A program made the position numbers and the translations under genes. Shown in pieces: positions 55,021-64,000 of a DNA stretch of 64,000 nt (positions are counted from its first letter, which is position 1; every line of letters begins with the position of its first letter). Under the pieces are notes generated by a model. That model saw only the letters and a program-made list of their open reading frames with translations, made no database searches and had not been told where the DNA came from. The DNA lies in NCBI GenBank assembly GCA_038380435.1, contig JAWZYU010000009.1, positions 69,221,901 to 69,285,900 of the forward strand. The letters run 5' to 3'. This DNA comes from Ryuthela nishihirai. Taxonomy: Eukaryota > Arthropoda > Arachnida > Araneae > Heptathelidae.

Positions 55021-56145
55021 TAGTTCTACTACTACTCAGCTATTTGGGTCTTTGCGACCTTAAGATCTAAATACAGTCTACCTGAATTTTGATTTTCAAC
55101 AATGTTCGTTCGGTATTTAAAGAGTTATGACAACTCTAGCATTAAACAACAGCGTCACTCATCTTTAACTAGGTCCGTAAAAATTAAGAAATTTCAAATA
55201 ATTATTAAACGAAGGTCTAAATATATAATTATTTAAGTATAAGGTTTAATGTAACAATTATTATTTGTGTTTTGATTAGCTTTTGTGATAAACTGGTAAA
55301 CTGCCTATTAAATATTCCAGAGTCTATAACTCATTAAATGCTGTATGAATATTGTTGAAATTAAAGAATTAAATAGACTTGATTCAGATCTTTAATTCAT
55401 TTTCAGTCTAATTTTAATAATAAGTTTCCTTTCAATGTACTGCGGTTTAAATTTAATTTTCAATTGGCGTAACCTGCGAATTCTTTATTTTGTTTGGGAA
55501 ATGTATTCCAAGTACGCCGATGGTTCTGAGGTTTGCATTCATCATTTAGTTTATCATTATTTTTTCCGATTTCTTCATTCTTCAAGTTTGCATTTTCTCA
55601 ATCGCATAATCAGTTGCTTAGAGTAGTTATATAGTAGTATTAGATATATAGTCACTATCCAGTTGTTAATATTCTATCCACATTGCTAGCATAACAAAGT
55701 GTTCATCATTTTCAGAAGCTCTAAATCGAGAAATTCCTGAAGCTTCTGAAACCATTGTTACATTTATTTTTTCAATTGTAAAACTTAGAAAATAAGGTCG
55801 TGAAGTGCGAATTTCGAAAGTATGATCTGAATTATAAATATCTATACACAGAAAATATCAGAAAAATAAGCAGAAATGTTTTGAAATTTGGTTTTGCAGT
55901 ATAATTAAGAATTATCATTTTTGTTTACTGAAATTTCATAAATTACAAAAATGAATTCGGTAGGATCCTAGAAGTTCAGATCTGACCGTGTTAGCAAAAA
56001 TTAATCTCATTAATTAAATATAGATTGTCTTTATTTTGTCTTAAGATTGTAGAACGGGAAACAATCATTTGACTAATCCGAAAAATAAATGCTCACTTGC
56101 ATTCAAAGTTCCTAATGTATGGTAAAATACTAAATGCGTCATAGC
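55021..56145. other. AT-rich DNA, no gene recognised
   Basis: A GTTCGGTATTTAAAGAGTTA word at 55108 recurs in similar form at 37350 and 60072, so an old dispersed repeat may be present. No coding signal. Confidence 0.4.
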
Positions 56146-56524
56146 TATTGTTGAGTTGTTTTACCTCTGAGCGGCACTTTTGTGCACACAGTAGCCTAAT
56201 AGCTAGGTCACAAGGACCCCATGGTATCAGAGTTGGGCAGGAAAAGGGAACCACTACACATCTGTTAGGATATAGTTGGATGCCTTTCATCAAAGCCTAC
56301 CATCGTATTCTTTAACATGTACAAGGGTATGGTTCTCCTGAACATGGAGGTCTTGACTCTACGTCTCCTACTACTGTCTTTCCAAGCATAAAGGGCTCCC
56401 CTTTCTCACCGATGGGAAAATGAGGGTTCAAAGGAGATAAATCTGAACTCTGGCGCAATTGAGACTCGAAACTAGGAACAGCAGATTACGAGCCTGGCGG
56501 GCTACAGATTGAAGTCCCCCTCCC
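56146..56524 (-). mobile_element. SINE-A copy, diverged
   Basis: Minus-strand, near full length, from TTGTTGAGTTGTTTTACCTC to CGGGCTACAGATTGAAGTCC. Box B complement is GAGACTCGAAAC. Confidence 0.85.
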
Positions 56525-57039
56525 CAACCCTCTCGTCATAACAGTCTAGTAGGGATTCAACAGTAGACTCACTTGATAATTTTAAACACTACGTAAGAGA
56601 AATCCGGATTCAAGACATCTTCTCTCTCACTGTTGACTTCCAAGAATAATGCTAGAAATTTATTTCTTATTACAAATATGAAATTCATTATTTCAAACGT
56701 TAAATGACATGGTCCATCTTCGTCACTAGGAAATTTAAAGTTTAAAATCAAAATGTTAGAATCGCGATCTAGGTTGATTCACTTTAAAAACTCATTACTC
56801 TTATCAAGAAGTATAAATCTAACGGATACTTCACCAAGTAGAAATTTTTCCAGTTAATTAATGCTTCCTTTTGCTTCAGCTGCTCCTAAATGTCTGGTAC
56901 CCAGTAATCTATTTGATCTTCCGAATTGCCTTCACTCATGATACGCGAGAGCTGCCTCACAGTCACTGCATTCGCATTTATCACCCAAACAAGTATTTGC
57001 TTTAACCACCTTCCTTTCCCATTCTTTCGGTTCAGGATA
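56525..57039. other. No gene recognised
   Basis: AT-rich; a 60-codon minus-strand frame at 56569-56751 is unassigned. Confidence 0.4.
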
Positions 57040-57390
57040 ATCATTATTCACCGCAAGGCAAACATTTTGCTAATGCCCAGAGTCGAAGTCTCACGCTCGT
57101 AGACAGATGCAGAGCCACGACAGGGAAGAGAGGAAATAGGGGGAAAACGACAGAGTGTGTGCGTTGAGAAGATGTTGCTCTTCATCACCGAGCAGATCGG
57201 TAGGTAGAAAGCCAGCTAGGGCTCAGCTGCCAGCGGACACTAGTGGAGTCAGGCTCCGAGAGCCACAGGGGGATTACCGTCGTCTAGCTGCCCTATGGCC
57301 CACTTCGTCACCTTGACAGCAGATTATTGCTGAAGCGGTACATCTCGCTCCCATGCAATGGCGACACTTTATTCTCCATCGTTAAATGTA
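57040..57390. other. GC-richer unassigned island
   Basis: Distinctly less AT-rich than its flanks, with words such as CAGCTGCCAGCGGACACTAG and AGTCAGGCTCCGAGAGCCAC and no second copy in the window. It lacks a long open frame. It could be regulatory or untranslated-exon sequence; composition is the only evidence. Confidence 0.35.
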
Positions 57391-57617
57391 CTTCGAATGG
57401 GAAGCAACAAATACCAGCCTCAACAAGCACCACAAATTCTTTGAACTCAGCAGTAGAGTTCGGTGTCCATTATTAAGGGTTTATGTGGTTGTTTCATATG
57501 CTGAATTTCGAATTTTAAAAACTATCGCGATCCAGCAATCTGCAATTCTGTTTCAGAATTACAGTGGTCTCATGGAAGATAAGAAATTTCTGAAACAAAG
57601 TAAGAATGTCGGAGAGA

Positions 57618-57818
57618 ATGTAAGAGTGTCTGGCTGAGGTGTTAGCGTATTTGATTGCTTAGTCAAGAAACTTAGGTTTAAATCCCAGATAATGCATTGA
57701 TTTTTTTTCTGATGTCATCATGCGATCTTGTGCGATCTTCCCTCTAATACATTATACTGACAAGCTCCTGCGAAACCTCGGTGGCATGTAGGCTGCTCGA
57801 GGATTTAAAGTTTTTTTC
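57618..57818 (+). mobile_element. SINE-B copy, diverged
   Basis: Plus-strand. TGGCTGAGGTGTTAGCG (box A region), AGGTTTAAATCCC (box B, mutated), CAAGCTCCTGCGAAACCTCG and GTAGGCTGCTCGAGGATT (body). The tail is T-rich. Confidence 0.78.
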
Positions 57819-57829
57819 AACATTGCATG

Positions 57830-58330
57830 AGTGTCATAAAGAGTATAGGAAAATCTCGGAAAATAGAGGAATGTCTGAGAACCAAAAGAATGTAACAGCA
57901 TCAAGAGAGAAAACCGTCGAAGAGAATACATTAATTTTTGGGAGAATATAGGAGCAACTAAGAGAATATGATTGTCTTAAAGAATATTAGTAATTTAGAA
58001 AATATAAAAATGTCTCAAAGAATATTAGTGTCTGAGTTAATATAAGCGTATCTAAGAGAATATGAATATATGAGAGAGTATAATATAGTTTTAGAGAATA
58101 TAAGAGTGTCTAAGAAAATACCAGAATGTCTGAGAGAATATTAAAGCATCAAGAGAGTGTGGAACAGTGTTAAGAGAGAAAAGCATCTGGGAGAATGCAA
58201 TAATATCTGTGAGAATATAAGAGCGTCTGAAAGAATATAAAAGTCTCTAAGAAATTACGCATGTATCTAATGTATCTGAAAAATAATTCGAACTAATGAG
58301 TGATTGAGAAAACGCAAATAGTAATATTTT
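57830..58330. repeat. Highly degenerate tandem array
   Basis: Variants of GAGAATATAAGAGTGTCTAA recur roughly every 20-35 bp across the interval. The unit is clearly related to the sharper minisatellite at 58560-58950. Confidence 0.75.
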
Positions 58331-58559
58331 GTGGCGCTTTTCAACCCCTTGTGAGAAAAGGAGACAAATCATTGCTGTCGATTTTAACACTTAACATTTC
58401 TGCCATAAACAGATTGTTTGCAATACTCGCTGTCAATGTAGCGCACACCAAAGATGGAAATTCAAACCAGCTGAGGCTTTGAATAGTATAAATCATAATT
58501 TTAGAGACGTTGAGATGAAAAATGCAAATCATAATATTAATATAAAAACGTCTGTAAGA

Positions 58560-58950
58560 GCGTCTGAAAAACTGTAAGAGGGTTTGAGAGAATGTGTAAA
58601 AGCTTGTGTGAGAGTCTGAAAGCTTTTGAAAGTATAAGAGCGTCTGAGAGAGTTTCGAGAGTGTAAGAGTGTCTAGTTTCGAGAGTGTAAGAGCGTCTCG
58701 AGAGAGTTTCGAGAGTGTAAGAGTGTCTGAGAGAGTTTCGAGAGTGTAAGAGCGTCTGAGAGAGTTTCGAGAGTGTAAGAGCGTCTGAAAGAGTTTCGAG
58801 AGTGTAAGAGCGTCTCGAGAGAGTCGAGAGTGTAAGAACGTCTCGAGAGAGTTTCGAGAGTGTAAGAGCGTCTGAGAGAGTTTCGAGAGTGTAAGAGCGT
58901 CTGAAAGAGTTTCGAGAGTGTAAGAGCGTCTCAAGAGAGCTTCCGAGTAA
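58560..58950. repeat. Minisatellite, 29-30 bp unit
   Basis: The word GAGAGTGTAAGAGCGTCT starts at 58681, 58711, 58740, 58769, 58798 and 58826, giving spacings of 28-30 bp; units on both sides are close variants. The connecting piece is CGAGAGAGTTT or TGAGAGAGTTT. Long minus-strand open frames across the array (up to 222 codons) spell LETLSDALTLSKLS-like repeats and are by-products of the array. Confidence 0.95.
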
Positions 58951-59055
58951 AAAATATTGTAGCATCTGTAATAAAACGAGCACGTTTGAGAAAATGTATG
59001 TTGTCTCATAGAATATAAGACAGAGAATAACAGAGTCTGTTAGATTAAAAAGCAT

Positions 59056-59710
59056 CTTTTCTAAAATAGTTAAAATTTTGAAATGAAGGTTATCATCAAA
59101 TTCAACTTCATCAATGTTAACACTACTTTCTATTGTATCGCTGTAGTTCTCTCTCTCTTTATCTAATTACCTTTAAATCGTAAGTTGTTTTCGTTTTGCG
59201 CTATAGTAAGTAGATTTATTAAGATTCCTCTAATTCAGGATATTCGCATTTTCTGTCTACTAATCTAGTTAAGCTTGAAGCGAAAATTTCAGAGAATTTA
59301 TCCAAATATCCCACAGTCTACTTTGAGCATTAGTTATTTGATAAACAAATAACTCTTTGTTGTAACTAAATACTAGGGTTTTGAGTAAGACAAGCAACAA
59401 AGCGCATCTATGCAGACTAGGATTAACTTCCCACATTAAGGGAATTAGCTACAAATAAATGATGGTACAACAACACAATGCATTAACTGCAAGCATTGAT
59501 GTAAGACATTAAAGCAGTGCATTAGATAAATCAGCAAAAAGGCAGCGTATAAATATGTAAGTGTTAATATAAAGGACTTCATTCAGCCATCAGTCCTGTA
59601 AGAATAAGTGGATTTAAAATTAATAAATTCTGGAAAATAGAAATCATTTTTACTACATAGTATTTTAAAATGAAAAGACTTTTCAATTTTTAAACGTTAT
59701 TACAGAGTAT
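59056..59710. other. AT-rich DNA, no gene recognised
   Basis: No repeat or coding signal supported. Confidence 0.5.
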
Positions 59711-60028
59711 GATTAATGTTTAATACAAAGACAACATTTTCCATGGTGTAATTTATTTTTTAATAACTAATTTTTGGAGGTTTTTTCCTGCATTTTTTTC
59801 CCAAAGTTTTCGTGCTTTCTGCTTTGCACTCTAATATACTCTGAACCCTACTAAATTATTCATATTTTCGTGTTACACTTGTAAAAAACGAAATTCGAAG
59901 TTTTTCGAAGTTTAAATTAAATTTTATCTAAATAATGAGACTGATGGTAAATCTTAATATCTAAGATACGCCATGGAAAATTAAACTGCTCCATGGAAAA
60001 TGTTGTCTTTATATTAAACATTAATCAT
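59711..60028. repeat. Inverted-repeat element, ~320 bp
   Basis: GATTAATGTTTAATACAAAG at 59711 continuing to ATTTTCCATGG is the near-perfect complement of CCATGGAAAATGTTGTCTTT..AACATTAATC ending 60026. Arms are about 40-45 bp. An extra CCATGGAAAATTAAAC precedes the right arm. MITE-like, but the target duplication is unclear. Confidence 0.75.
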
Positions 60029-60439
60029 TCAAACTAAAATCTGTCCTTTTTTTTATTTCGACGAAATGCGTCCAGTATTTAAAGAGTCACAGCAAAGAGA
60101 ATATTTAACAAAATAATGTTTGTAAACAACTAATCATGAGTATTTATCTCAGAAAAAATTAAAACCTACGCATTAAATACTCTATTAAACTGTCTACTGA
60201 AATAAGCGCAATTTTAGAAGTCTTTGTAATGATTTTTTTTTTAAACTTTCGTCAATCTTTCATAACTTCTTTAGGATGACGTACATATTACAGCTTCCAT
60301 AATTCTTTTAAATTCTGAATGAACAATGTTTCAACTCAAGATTTAAGTGGGGGATGTTTAGATGTCAATCTTTCAGTTCATTTTTGCACAAATATTTAAT
60401 TTATGGGTTACAGAGCTTCAAATTCAGTTTTTACTGACA
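60029..60439. other. AT-rich DNA, no gene recognised
   Basis: No coding signal. Confidence 0.5.
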
Positions 60440-60612
60440 TTAAAGTTTTATAATAATTTAAAAGATCCTCAATATTGGTTCTCTTTATTGTAACAAAGTC
60501 CTCAATATTTGTCCCCTTGCTTGTAACAAAGTCTTCCATATTGGCCCTCTTTGTTGCAACAATGTCGTCTATATTGGTCCACTTCATTGTAGCAAAGTTT
60601 TCATTCTTTCTC
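60440..60612. repeat. Tandem array, ~36-40 bp unit, four copies
   Basis: Variants of TCCTCAATATTGGTTCTCTT followed by TATTGTAACAAAG occur four times, near 60466, 60503, 60540 and 60577. Units differ by several substitutions. Confidence 0.85.
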
Positions 60613-60959
60613 GAATTGGAAATTAGTATATACCTTTTCTAAACATTATGTGTAGTTTGTTTATAAAATACGCAAAATAATAGTGTAGATTCTGATATTG
60701 ATCTTTAGAATCAACCTAAACGAGCATTATCTATGGCAATTGTTATCTTTAGTATCTGTTGTTCGTTCGCCTGTGTTGGGGATGAAAGTTTCTCAAACTT
60801 TTCAGTAGTATCCTTCCTTCCAAATTTCCCATGGCCCAACATCATTTGCTTACTAGAGCTAGTCAATAGAATTTTATTTCCGTAAGGAGACTGATAACCC
60901 TCCTGTGGCAGAGTGATTACCATACTTAGCTTCTCATCAAAGTGCCCCTGATAAGTCAT
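60613..60959. other. No gene recognised
   Basis: An 82-codon minus-strand frame (60711-60959) starts with ATG and encodes a fairly ordinary-looking soluble sequence, with no motif I know and no neighbour supporting it. Confidence 0.25.
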
Positions 60960-61080
60960 GGATGCTTCTTGTGTTGAGGCTTCGTCCTCCTCACATATCC
61001 TTCTAATTTCTTTCTAGCCTATTAAAATTACAGACTCCTGTTAGCCCTCTATGACAAGCGGCTGCTTGTGGTGTATTTTT
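60960..61080 (+). mobile_element. SINE-B body and tail fragment
   Basis: GATGCTTCTTGTGTTGAGGC, CAGACTCCTGTTAGCCCTCT and AAGCGGCTGCTTGTGGTGTA follow the SINE-B body in order. The head is missing. Confidence 0.7.
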
Positions 61081-61112
61081 TTTTAAACGAGATTGTTTCT
61101 TTTCATTTTGTA

Positions 61113-61253
61113 AGCTATTTAACACTTAATTATTATTCATAATAATTTATTAAAATATACTCTTGCGATTTTAATATATTGAGTGTAGATGATTTTATTC
61201 ATATCAGTCACAAAACGGTTTTGAAACATGACTTTAATCTTATTCAAAATGTC
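61113..61253 (+). repeat. Inverted-duplicate block, copy 1
   Basis: About 140 bp including ATAATTTATTAAAATATACT, CTTGCGATTTTAATA and TGTAGATGATTTTATTCATA. A near-identical block is inverted at 63096-63222. It marks a dispersed or duplicated repeat of unknown type. Confidence 0.88.
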
Positions 61254-61489
61254 ATTACGAATAAACAAACCTACCAGAAAAAAAAACAACGCAAAAAAAA
61301 ACACTTCCTGAGCAATTTAAAAAAATACCCTCGAAAAATTTTCATTTTTTTCTGCGGCCACCTAGGATCATTTTGTGCTCAGAGATTGAAAATCACTGCG
61401 ATAGAGAACTCTAAAAGTGCAATTTCCAATTCAATAGAATCGTTAGGCTCTGCCCAACTGGATTCACAAATCCTGGGTCTTGCATACTC

Positions 61490-61857
61490 ATATGGGGTGG
61501 TTCAGCAGGGAGCGCCAATCTCGTAATCTGCAGTTCCCAGGTTCGAGCCCTAATTGTGCCAGAGCTTAGATTTATCTCCTCTAATTTTGCCGCATCTCTG
61601 TCTTCTGTGAGAAATTAGACACCGAAGAGTTTGGAATAACTGCCAGGATGAGACGTTAAGCCATGACACGGTGTATAGAAGAGCTATACCCTGTGCACAT
61701 TAAAGAACATGCTGGATGGCCTTGACAAGAAACGTCCATCTCTTCAATGGATCTATTTCCCTCATATTTTTTGAATCATTGGGATCCTTGTGACCTGTCC
61801 ATTCGCCCATTGTGTGCATAAAAATGCCACTCAGAGCTAAAACAACCCAAACCCAAA
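61490..61857 (+). mobile_element. SINE-A copy, diverged
   Basis: Plus-strand. Head GGTGGTTCAGCAGGGAGCGC and box B GGTTCGAGCCC, body CACATTAAAGAACATGC, tail GCTAAAACAACCCAAACCC. Confidence 0.88.
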
Positions 61858-61907
61858 TTATGGGCATTCTACCGCATCTGGGAGCTCGAACAGATACTCT
61901 TTTGTCG

Positions 61908-62274
61908 AGAGGCTCAGGAATTATGTCACTCGGTAACACCAGCACAGTAAACTGACGTTCCCAGTTTCGAGTCCCCACTGAGGCTGCTGTGAGATTTTTT
62001 CGCTCTACCCTTGACGAGAAAAAGGACACTGATGAGCTTGAGAAAGCCGCCGTCCATCGAATGGGTCGTTAAATCATGTCCTCATGGGCAGTAAAGGCAT
62101 AATCTTGAACACGTTAAAGAACATGATGGATAAGTTTGACGGGAGATTTCATTATCCTATTAGCTGCCTAGATTTCATTCTCCTACTCAGCTCTTAGCCT
62201 TGGAATCCTTGTGACCTTGTCATTTAACCAATTGTGCACAAAAAAAAGCAATTTCATAGATAAAACAACCCAAC
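61908..62274 (+). mobile_element. SINE-A copy, diverged
   Basis: Plus-strand, 50 bp after the previous copy in the same orientation. Head with GTCACTCGGTAACACC and GTTTCGAGTCC, body CACGTTAAAGAACATG, tail GATAAAACAACCCAAC. Confidence 0.85.
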
Positions 62275-62707
62275 TTTTCTCACGAATACTTTAGTTATTA
62301 ACAGGTAAAAAACGTTATTCGTAATGATTCACATCACTTTAAATATTCAGAGCATTGCAACAAACTATGCAACATGAATGACTCAATACGTTAATGAAAC
62401 AGAATATGTACAGTTTAGATATTTTCAATATATATATATTTCAATCATGTATGTATATACACACATGATTCGAAACACATCAGCAATTATTCCAATCGAA
62501 AGCAACTCTTTCATACTCTTTTATAAAGTTCCACTAATTGCACAGCAGCTGTGAATATTGTTTGGGTTCCTTCAATAGAGTAAACAGGGGATGGGGGTGG
62601 GGGTTTGTGCACAAAATCTTTTACGGAACCGCACAGAAAAAATTCGTGGGGTTCAGCTGTGGCAATTTAAGGAATCTTCAACTGGTGAGCGGCAAGTAAT
62701 CTACAAA

Positions 62708-62795
62708 AAGAACTGATCGAGTTGTTTTACCTCTGAGCGTCCCTTTTTTTTGCAGATAATGGGATAAATGGCTATGTCACAAGGAAAGGCTGGCC
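62708..62795 (-). mobile_element. SINE-A tail fragment
   Basis: Minus-strand piece with GAGTTGTTTTACCTCTGAGC and ATGGGATAAATGGCTATGTC; body and head absent. Confidence 0.75.
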
Positions 62796-62867
62796 CACAC
62801 TGACAATTTTAAGTTATTCATAAATCGTTTCGAATTCTGTTATCATCGATCACTTCACCACTTAATA

Positions 62868-63075
62868 AATAAATAAAAAATAAATACCCCCTCAAGCAGC
62901 TGCTTGCACAGAGGTCTGACAGGAGCCTGTCAGTTTATACGTCACAGTAGAAGGTCTGAGAGGATGGCAGGACCTCTGCAGAAGAACGTCCATGCCTTAT
63001 CCGGGGCTCGAACCCAGGTCCCTTAGAACAGTAGCTAAGTGCGCTAACAGCTCGGCCACTGGACGGACCACGGAC
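62868..63075 (-). mobile_element. SINE-B copy
   Basis: Minus-strand. AT-rich tail, ATACCCCCTCAAGCAGCTGC and GAGGTCTGACAGGAGCCTGT (body), GGGGCTCGAACCCAGGTCCC (box B region) and AACAGCTCGGCCACTGG (box A region). A short GGACCACGGACCACTCGACC duplication lies at the 5' end. Confidence 0.9.
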
Positions 63076-63095
63076 CACTCGACCACGGACAACAT

Positions 63096-63222
63096 TTTGA
63101 ACAGGAATTAAGTCATGTTTCAAAACTGTTTTGCGAGTGATATGAATAAAATCATCTACATTCAATGTATTAAAATCGCAAGAGTATATTTTAATAAATT
63201 ATTATGAATACTAATTAAGCGT
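63096..63222 (-). repeat. Inverted-duplicate block, copy 2
   Basis: Reverse complement of 61113-61253 with few differences. SINE-B at 62868-63075 lies just beyond one edge of this block, whereas copy 1 has a SINE-B fragment beyond its opposite edge, so the SINE was not part of the duplicated unit. Confidence 0.88.
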
Positions 63223-64000
63223 TCAATCGCCACTTATATTACGTAATTGTTGCAGTATTATTAATCTTTTGAATTCTGGGAATCATCTATAATAATAAAA
63301 GATGATGTTTTTGTGTGTGTGGCAGCCATAACTGATCGTGGCAGACGCTTCAGAATTTGCTACAAGCAAACATATTTACCATTGCTAATCCTGCAGGAAC
63401 GGTAATCGCTTCTAAACCTATCGTTGCCATTTTGTGCTCCCTAACTATGACCATAACAGTCAAAACAACGTTTAAATATTCGGCCGTTGCCAGATTCCCT
63501 CCCTCCCCCCCCTCATTCCCAAAGGCATTATTATATTAATGTGCCCCGTTGCAGGCAAGCGCCAATTTTTTCAATCCAGCACCAGATCACACAGGGGGAA
63601 CTAGCGTGCCAAATTTTCGATCATCGGGTCAATTATCCCGCTAACCACAGAGTACCAAAATCTGTCGAAACGGAAATAAAGATCTCGATAGTTTGCATGG
63701 AAACGAAGATACGGGTTATAAGAACAGGTGCTGACGTCAGCAACGCCAGGCAATTCTCAATGTTGAATTGTGCTAAAGGGTCGAGGAGAGGATGGGGCGA
63801 TAATCTCAAAACTAATCTACAGGGTGATTCAAAACTTATCGTTCAAATTTCGTGGGAGGTAGGGAATACGTCAGGAAACCGATTTCACATAGGAAAGTAT
63901 GTCCGCAAATGTACGCATACGTATGTAGAGGGCGCTGTGTGTACCCAACCAGTGTACAGCTCGCCCGACCACTCCCGCTGTCATCAGTGTACGAGCTGAC
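63223..64000. other. Unassigned DNA, possible transposon ends
   Basis: TCTATAATAATAAAAGATGA near 63289 followed by TTTTTGTGTGTGTGGC resembles left ends of some arthropod Helitron-like repeats. At 63820 the sequence TACAGGGTGATTCAAAACTT resembles a mariner-type terminus at a TA site and would run off the window. A frame from 63487 stays open to the edge but has no ATG start or known domain; composition here is GC-richer. Confidence 0.35.

Noticed and set aside
333..55063. Recurrent ~87-codon open frames (GCFTSERHFFAHHGLNGQVT and following) in many places and on both strands
   Set aside because: Every instance coincides with a SINE-A copy read antisense to its head-to-tail direction. Conservation follows from the young age of the repeat, and truncated or decayed copies lose the frame freely.
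58341..59055. 222- and 172-codon minus-strand frames with LETLSDALTLSKLS-like repeats
   Set aside because: They are readings of the 29-30 bp minisatellite; the two frames overlap and neither has a non-repeat domain.
60711..60959. 82-codon minus-strand gene
   Set aside because: ATG start and no stops, but no motif, no splice or promoter context and no homologue that I can name.
63487..64000. 170-codon open frame running off the right edge
   Set aside because: No ATG start and no domain; the stretch looks like transposon-end sequence. Without the sequence beyond the window it cannot be supported.

Overview
The window looks like AT-rich, intron-sparse nuclear DNA from an animal. The repertoire (tRNA-derived SINEs, Tc1/mariner, pogo and hAT DNA transposons, a CR1/L2/Jockey-type LINE) and the absence of any bacterial operon structure point to an arthropod. 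A chelicerate such as a spider is my guess from the repeat style, not something the sequence proves. I find no intact host protein gene, no rRNA or functional tRNA gene and no CRISPR array. The window reads as intergenic or long-intron sequence built largely by successive transposon insertions.

The dominant component is one SINE family, here called SINE-A. It is about 380-400 bp long, with a tRNA-like head (box A TGGCTCAGTCGG, box B GGTTCGAGTCC), a conserved body, and a tail GGTAAAACAACCCAACCC or (AAC)n. More than 35 full, truncated or decayed copies lie on both strands from 135 to 62795. Many young copies carry exact 9-13 bp target-site duplications (TSDs). The recurring ~87-codon open frames in the window are the antisense reading of SINE-A, not genes. 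A second tRNA-derived family, SINE-B (~210 bp, best copy 25298-25509), is present in fewer copies.

Layout. 0-9 kb: two adjacent young SINEs, a 1.5 kb foldback repeat, a SINE with a triplicated head, and a palindromic MITE inside a SINE. 9-24 kb: AT-rich DNA, a hAT-like element, small tandem arrays, and SINEs nested in SINEs. 24-31 kb: densest young SINE cluster, with a deleted pogo-like element and a mariner fragment. 32.7-36.2 kb: a broken Tc1-like transposon followed by a ~1.8 kb tandem array and a truncated SINE. 37.8-43.7 kb: a dead antisense LINE that received a Tc1-like element, with a hAT MITE just beyond its 5' end. 43.7-54 kb: mostly unassigned DNA, a hAT MITE at 48.9 kb and a decayed THAP-domain fragment at 53.8-54.2 kb. 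54-64 kb: more SINEs, a 29-30 bp minisatellite at 58.6 kb, inverted repeats, and a possible DNA-transposon terminus at the right edge.

The elements do not form a pathway. They form a stratigraphy in which nesting gives relative insertion order. A few GC-richer islands (9840-10490, 14100-14720, 19545-19960, 36540-36900, 57040-57390) are not obviously repetitive and are the best places to look for exons or regulatory DNA, though I could not assign any.
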